A DNA stretch of 54,828 nt. Source: Tubiluchus corallicola. Its lineage: Eukaryota; Priapulida; Priapulimorpha; Priapulimorphida; Tubiluchidae. This document shows positions 44,668 through 54,828 of the stretch, one piece after another; within the stretch, counting starts at the first letter, position 1; the number at the start of each line of letters is the position of its first letter. The position numbers and the translations under genes are program-made. The stretch spans positions 1 through 54,828 of the forward strand of contig JAQGDQ010001214.1 in NCBI GenBank assembly GCA_030141605.1. Reading direction: 5' to 3'. Under the pieces are notes generated by a model that was not told where the DNA came from, searched no databases, and worked only from the letters and a program-made list of their open reading frames with translations.

Positions 44668-44745
44668 CAGCAGATGATTCAAGAAGTCGATCGACAGCAG
44701 GCGAGTTTAGAACGACTGCAGAGGGAATGTGAAGAGGAAGAATAG
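44626..44745 (+). CDS. CENPQ: CENP-Q-like exon 4 with internal TAG
   Basis: Acceptor CTGTTTTCAG. PVAMKELELLKYC is followed by TAG (44665-44667), and the frame continues for 25 more coiled-coil-like codons to a second TAG at 44743-44745. The TAG precedes CAGCAG, so a single C-to-T change of a CAG codon would explain it. Confidence 0.5.
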
Positions 44746-44942
44746 CGCATAGCACCATCTAGTGGCAATGAAAGACGTCAAACATGACGAATAATCACGG
44801 TGTAAAGTATTGTGGCGCTAAAGAGTTTAGAAAGATTCTGGTTTTGTGAATTGCTATTGTAGTAAATATGTTTTAGACATCAGAATGTTGGCAGTTAACT
44901 TGATTGGAAGCAAATTATGTGATAACTGGACAAATTTAATTG

Positions 44943-44948
44943 AATAAA
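44943..44948 (+). terminator. Candidate poly(A) signal for the CENP-Q-like gene
   Basis: AATAAA 276 bases after the first TAG and 198 after the second, on the gene's strand. Confidence 0.5.
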
Positions 44949-44959
44949 TTTAGCTTGTG

Positions 44960-46755
44960 GATCTTCAAGACAGGTTTGAGGAATTTTCATATTAAGGGTT
45001 GGTTGTATCTGTGTAAAGAACAACATTGCAGATATCAGAATGCATATTCTTAATGAAGTTTATTTAGCAAAGTAACGTCTACAAAATCTCCAGCAAACTA
45101 TGTATGACTGAAACGCATCGGAACTGGAAAATTTGTTCGAGTTGTGCGAAACTATGAGTTATAGACAATGTTCATAAAAAAAGATTGAGTCATATCGTCA
45201 ACGTCAGACAATACACTAGTAACACTACAGCCAGTGAAAATGACAAACTGAGAGCCTTTTATCAAATACTAAACAGCAGTGTTTATGAATAATCCAAAAT
45301 AAAATGACTGGTCCACCTCTATTATAGTCTGAGTAGCATGGTTAATAGGATTCGGCAATAATAATGTTGTGATCTATATTAAACAACGTTTGTTAAGCCA
45401 TGTTGTGTGCAGCTTTATGCTAAGGCAATACAAGAAATCTTAGCATTTTTGCTGAAACTAGCAGTTAAAATCGTAATGTGGTGCACACTTTCACGTAGGA
45501 CTTCTCGCTTGGGAGGCTGTTCCCGATAGGCGAGGTAATTTCAATCAGATTCTTAAGAATTGTACCGGAAATTCGGTTCGAGTTACGCGATAATTTGAGT
45601 TATGCGATATTTGTTAAAAGGAAGATCCGTTCCACGAGATACGCAAAATTCGAGTCATACGCAGTTCACTGCACTTTGTACTTAAGCAGAGATTTCATCA
45701 ACGAAGCATTATTGATAATATTGTACTACAGGGCTGTGGTGGAATGAAATGTACTGCTGGCAGGGGAATACAGTAGACTTCTCAGGTGTGCATGTGAACG
45801 TGGCTTTATCTAGCACATAGACTCGTATTCTGACCTTGTGTTAGTAAAAGTCACTAGTGACGTGCACACCTGAACTTATAAAAAGGGAAGGTCTGTTGTA
45901 GATCCTTTTCAGTGGTCGTGTCTTTCATTGCAGCTCTGTTCACATTTCACAGGCTTTGCCGCAAACTCCATTCTTCTAGGTACGCTGTTTGTTCCTTATT
46001 GGGGGTGTGATATGTAGTAATAAAATTGTCATTGCGACTCTATTATTCGGGTTTTGTTTTGGGTGAGGCGTTGAAGGACTTAATTGGGACATGCTGCATG
46101 GTGTGGGCCGCGGTGCCATCCGTCCTGCCTCTGTTAAAAGCGGACAGCAGTCCAATATCATAAATTAAAAATATGAAGCTAATAAAAAACTGCTCTTGGT
46201 TTCTGTAAATATCACAAACTTACGTGACACAATTTACAAAATAAATAACATTGTAATTTATGATAAAGAATATATATATATACAAAAATAACTAACTTTC
46301 TGCATTTGCTAACTTACATGTGTTGACACTGAAACTGTGAAATAACTTGCTAATTATTTTATAAATTAACGATACAAAACAAATAATATTGTACAGTAGG
46401 TGCCGCTTAATAGACTCACTTTGGGACAGTGTGACACAATTAACCGACTGAGTCAATTAGGTAACAGGTTTAGTATTTTACTGCTATACAAGTAAGAGTC
46501 ATCACTCGTCACCTTAGTATGCATTGCAAAGGCTTTGACTGAATCTCAGAAACGAACTATTGCCAAAATCATTTAAAAAGCATAATTTATATGAGTAAAT
46601 TATTAAAAAAAAATGCAAAAAATCTGATTATTAGCATTAAAAATTACATGCTAGGTTAGTTGCTTCATTTCTTCACGAAGACGTTTGTTTATGAAATTTT
46701 CATAGTGATAAAAACATTGAAAATCTGTTACTGTGTGCTGTACATATTCACTCAA
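44960..46755. other. No gene seen; mobile-element scraps
   Basis: 45782-45873 is a 92-bp foldback with ends TCAGGTGTGCA. 46394-46450 resembles a pogo-like terminus (TACAGTAGGTGCCGCTTAAT). The remainder is AT-rich without coding frames. It may be the 3' UTR or downstream flank of the minus-strand membrane protein. Confidence 0.4.
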
Positions 46756-48680
46756 AACACATAGTCACCTAGTGCTTGACCTGCAGTTGATGATGAACAC
46801 CTAGTCACCTAGTGCTTGACCTGCAGTTGATGATGAACACCTAGTCACCTAGTGCTTGACCCGCAGTTGATGATGAACACTTAGTCACCTAGTGCTTGAC
46901 CCGCAGTTGATGATGAACACATAGTCACCTAGTGCTTGAGCTGCAGTTGATGATGAACACCTAGTCACCTAGTGCTTGAGCTGCAGTTGATGATGAACAC
47001 CTAGTCACCTAGTGCTTGACCTGCAGTTGATGATGAACACCTAGTCACCTAGTGCTTGACCTGCAGTTGATGATGAACACCTAGTCACCTAGTGCTTGAC
47101 CTGCAGTTGATGATGAACACCTAGTCACCTAGTGCTTGACCTGCAGTTGATGATGAACACCTAGTCACCTAGTGCTTGACCTGCAGTTGATGATGAACAC
47201 CTAGTCACCTAGTGCTTGAGCTGCAGTTGGTGATGAACACCTAGTCACCTAGTGCTTGACCTGCAGTTCATGATGAACACCTAGTCACCTAGTGCTTGAC
47301 CTGCAGTTGATGATGAACACCTAGTCACCTAGTGCTTGAGCTGCAGTTGATGATGAACACCTAGTCACCTAGTGCTTGAGCTGCAGTTGATGATGAACAC
47401 CTAGTCACCTAGTGCTTGACCTGCAGTTGATGATGAACACCTAGTCACCTAGTGCTTGAGCTGCAGTTGATGATGAACACCTAGTCACCTGGTGCTTGAC
47501 CTGCAGTTGATGATGAACACCTAGTCACCTAGTGCTTGACCTGCAGTTGATGATGAACACCTAGTCACCTAGTGCTTGAGCTGCAGTTGATGATGAACAC
47601 CTAGTCACCTAGTGCTTGACCTGCAGTTGATGATGAACACCTAGTCACCTAGTGCTTGACCTGCAGTTGATGATGAACACCTAGTCACCTAGTGCTTGAG
47701 CTGCAGTTGGTGATGAACACCTAGTTACCTAGTGCTTGACCCGCAGTTGATGATGAACACCTAGTCACCTAGTGCTTGAGCTGCAATTGATGATGAACAC
47801 CTAGTCACCTAGTGCTTGACCTGCAGTTGATGATGAACACCTAGTCACCTAGTGCTTGACCTGCAGTTGATGATGAACACCTAGTCACCTAGTGCTTGAC
47901 CCGCAGTTGATGATGAACACCTAGTCACCTAGTGCTTGAGCTGCAGTTGATGATGAACAACTAGTCACCTAGTGCTTGACCTGCAGTTGATGATGAACAC
48001 CTAGTCACCTAGTGCTTGACCTGCAGTTGATGATGAACACCTAGTCATCTAGTGCTTGACCCGCAGTTGATGATGAACACCTGGTCACCTAGTGCTTGAG
48101 CTGCAGTTGATGATGAACAACTAGTCACCTAGTGCTTGACCCGCAGTTGATGATGAACACCTGGTCGCCTAGTGCTTGAGCTGCAGTTGATGATGAACAA
48201 CTAGTCACCTAGTGCTTGACCTGCAGTTGATGATGAACACCTGGTCACCTAGTGCTTGAGCTGCAGTTGATGATGAACACCTGGTCACCTAGTGCTTGAG
48301 CTGCAGTTGATGATGAACACCTAGTCACCTAGTGCTTGACCTGCAGTTGATGATGAACACCTAGTCACCTAGTGCTTGACCCGCAGTTGATGATGAACAC
48401 CTGGTCACCTAGTGCTTGAGCTGCAGTTGATGATGAACAACTAGTCACCTAGTGCTTGACCTGCAGTTGATGATGAACACCTAGTCACCTAGTGCTTGAG
48501 CTGCAGTTGATGATGAACACCTAGTCACCTAGTGCTTGAGCTGCAGTTGATGATGAACACCTAGTCACCTAGTGCTTGACCCGCAGTTGATGATGAACAC
48601 CTAGTCACCTAGTGCTTGACCCGCAGTTGATGATGAACACCTAGTCACCAAGTGCTTGACCTGCAGTTGATGATGAACAC

Positions 48681-54186
<5,506 letters not shown>

Positions 54187-54239
54187 CTGCAATGTTAAAT
54201 CCAGTTAAATGCCTGTATGGAGGAGGCTGCTTTTCTAAT

Positions 54240-54660
54240 GCTGTAGCACTCTGGTCAGGAAAAATCCTTGAAAATACAGGTTATCCTGGAAAGTCATGGA
54301 AAATTCCGGGAAAAAGACAATTTGGAAAAAATTCAGGGAAAATGGGGAGAATAGTCAGGGAAATTGGAAAGGGTTGCAAAAATAATCACCGTGAACCAAC
54401 AATTTTCTAAATAGATTTTTCAGCAACTCGTATTTTGCTATGGCAGGCTTCCAGTTTTGATTTCTGTTCCAAAAATAATGATGGGCCGACATTATATATC
54501 AGTATATGTATGAATGTCCGAGCACAAAAATGTTTGAATATGTTTACTGGTAATACAATTTCTGCCTATCTTGGTCAGGGAAAAGTCAACATTTGATCAG
54601 GGAAAAGTCTGGGAAATTTATGTGAAAATTCTGTGGGAACCCTGTATGAAGTTCTTGGAA
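54240..54660. mobile_element. TCAGGGAAA-type repeat fragment
   Basis: Many TCAGGGAAA/GGAAAATTC motifs in direct orientation at both sides, ending GTGGGAACCCTGTAT. Looks like a degraded MITE; the left terminus is unclear. Confidence 0.35.
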
Positions 54661-54828
54661 GTTCCTGCTGTTCTGTAACACATGGATTCATAGAATTTCA
54701 GGTACAGCAAGTAAAGCAATGCAAAGCACAAGAAAATACTTTTCACAAATAGAGCTTAAAAAACTTGTCTTGAAATTTTATATCACATACATACCGTCTT
54801 ATTGCAGACAGGATGTCAATCAGCAGCA

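Noticed and set aside
38627-44745. Altered genetic code with TAG read as Gln
   Set aside because: Two TAGs fall where Gln would fit, but the membrane protein appears to end at TAG, and other genes end at TAA and TGA as usual. Point mutation is simpler.

Overview
The window looks like AT-rich nuclear DNA of an invertebrate animal. Genes have GT-AG introns of 0.2 to at least 2.5 kb, and modular extracellular exons are phase 1. There are tRNA- and 5S-derived SINEs, non-LTR and cut-and-paste transposon remnants and long minisatellites. Nothing here fixes the species. There are no bacterial-style operons, CRISPR arrays or functional RNA genes that I can support.

Layout: 1-9.6 kb is a repeat nest built around an imperfect inverted repeat (arms 1431-4136 and 5703-8292), with a tRNA-type SINE and a (TTA)n tail in each arm. 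9.8-21.8 kb is mostly transposon remnants and a 30-bp minisatellite. A first exon (21650-21745) and a last exon with poly(A) signal (9784-9925) may be the ends of one unidentified minus-strand gene. A 5S-derived SINE lies at about 19.85-20.38 kb. NIF3L1 follows on the minus strand, five coding exons from 30872 to 24744, with a 48-copy 35-bp minisatellite in intron 4. A fourfold tandem of a LINE reverse-transcriptase tail lies at 32.2-33.3 kb and a hAT-type element at 33.9-34.5 kb. CCDC77 is a single open exon on the minus strand (35342-36835).

On the plus strand, 38.6-40.9 kb holds decayed exons of a class III guanylate cyclase. A hAT MITE follows at 41.2-41.6 kb. A four-exon CENP-Q-like gene (42249-44667) has an in-frame TAG inside its coiled coil. 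From 46.8 kb to the window end runs the 3' part of a minus-strand gene for a single-pass membrane protein with WAP, thyroglobulin type-1 and antistasin-like modules. Its last codons and stop lie in a 49-copy 40-bp minisatellite, and the acceptor of its thyroglobulin exon sits in a 96-bp tandem array.

The genes do not form an obvious pathway. CCDC77 (centrosome/cilium) and CENP-Q (kinetochore) are both cell-division or cytoskeleton proteins, but nothing ties them functionally here. The most striking theme is tandem arrays whose units contain, or closely match, edges of nearby coding exons: stop codons, a splice acceptor, and perhaps an inverted piece of an exon.
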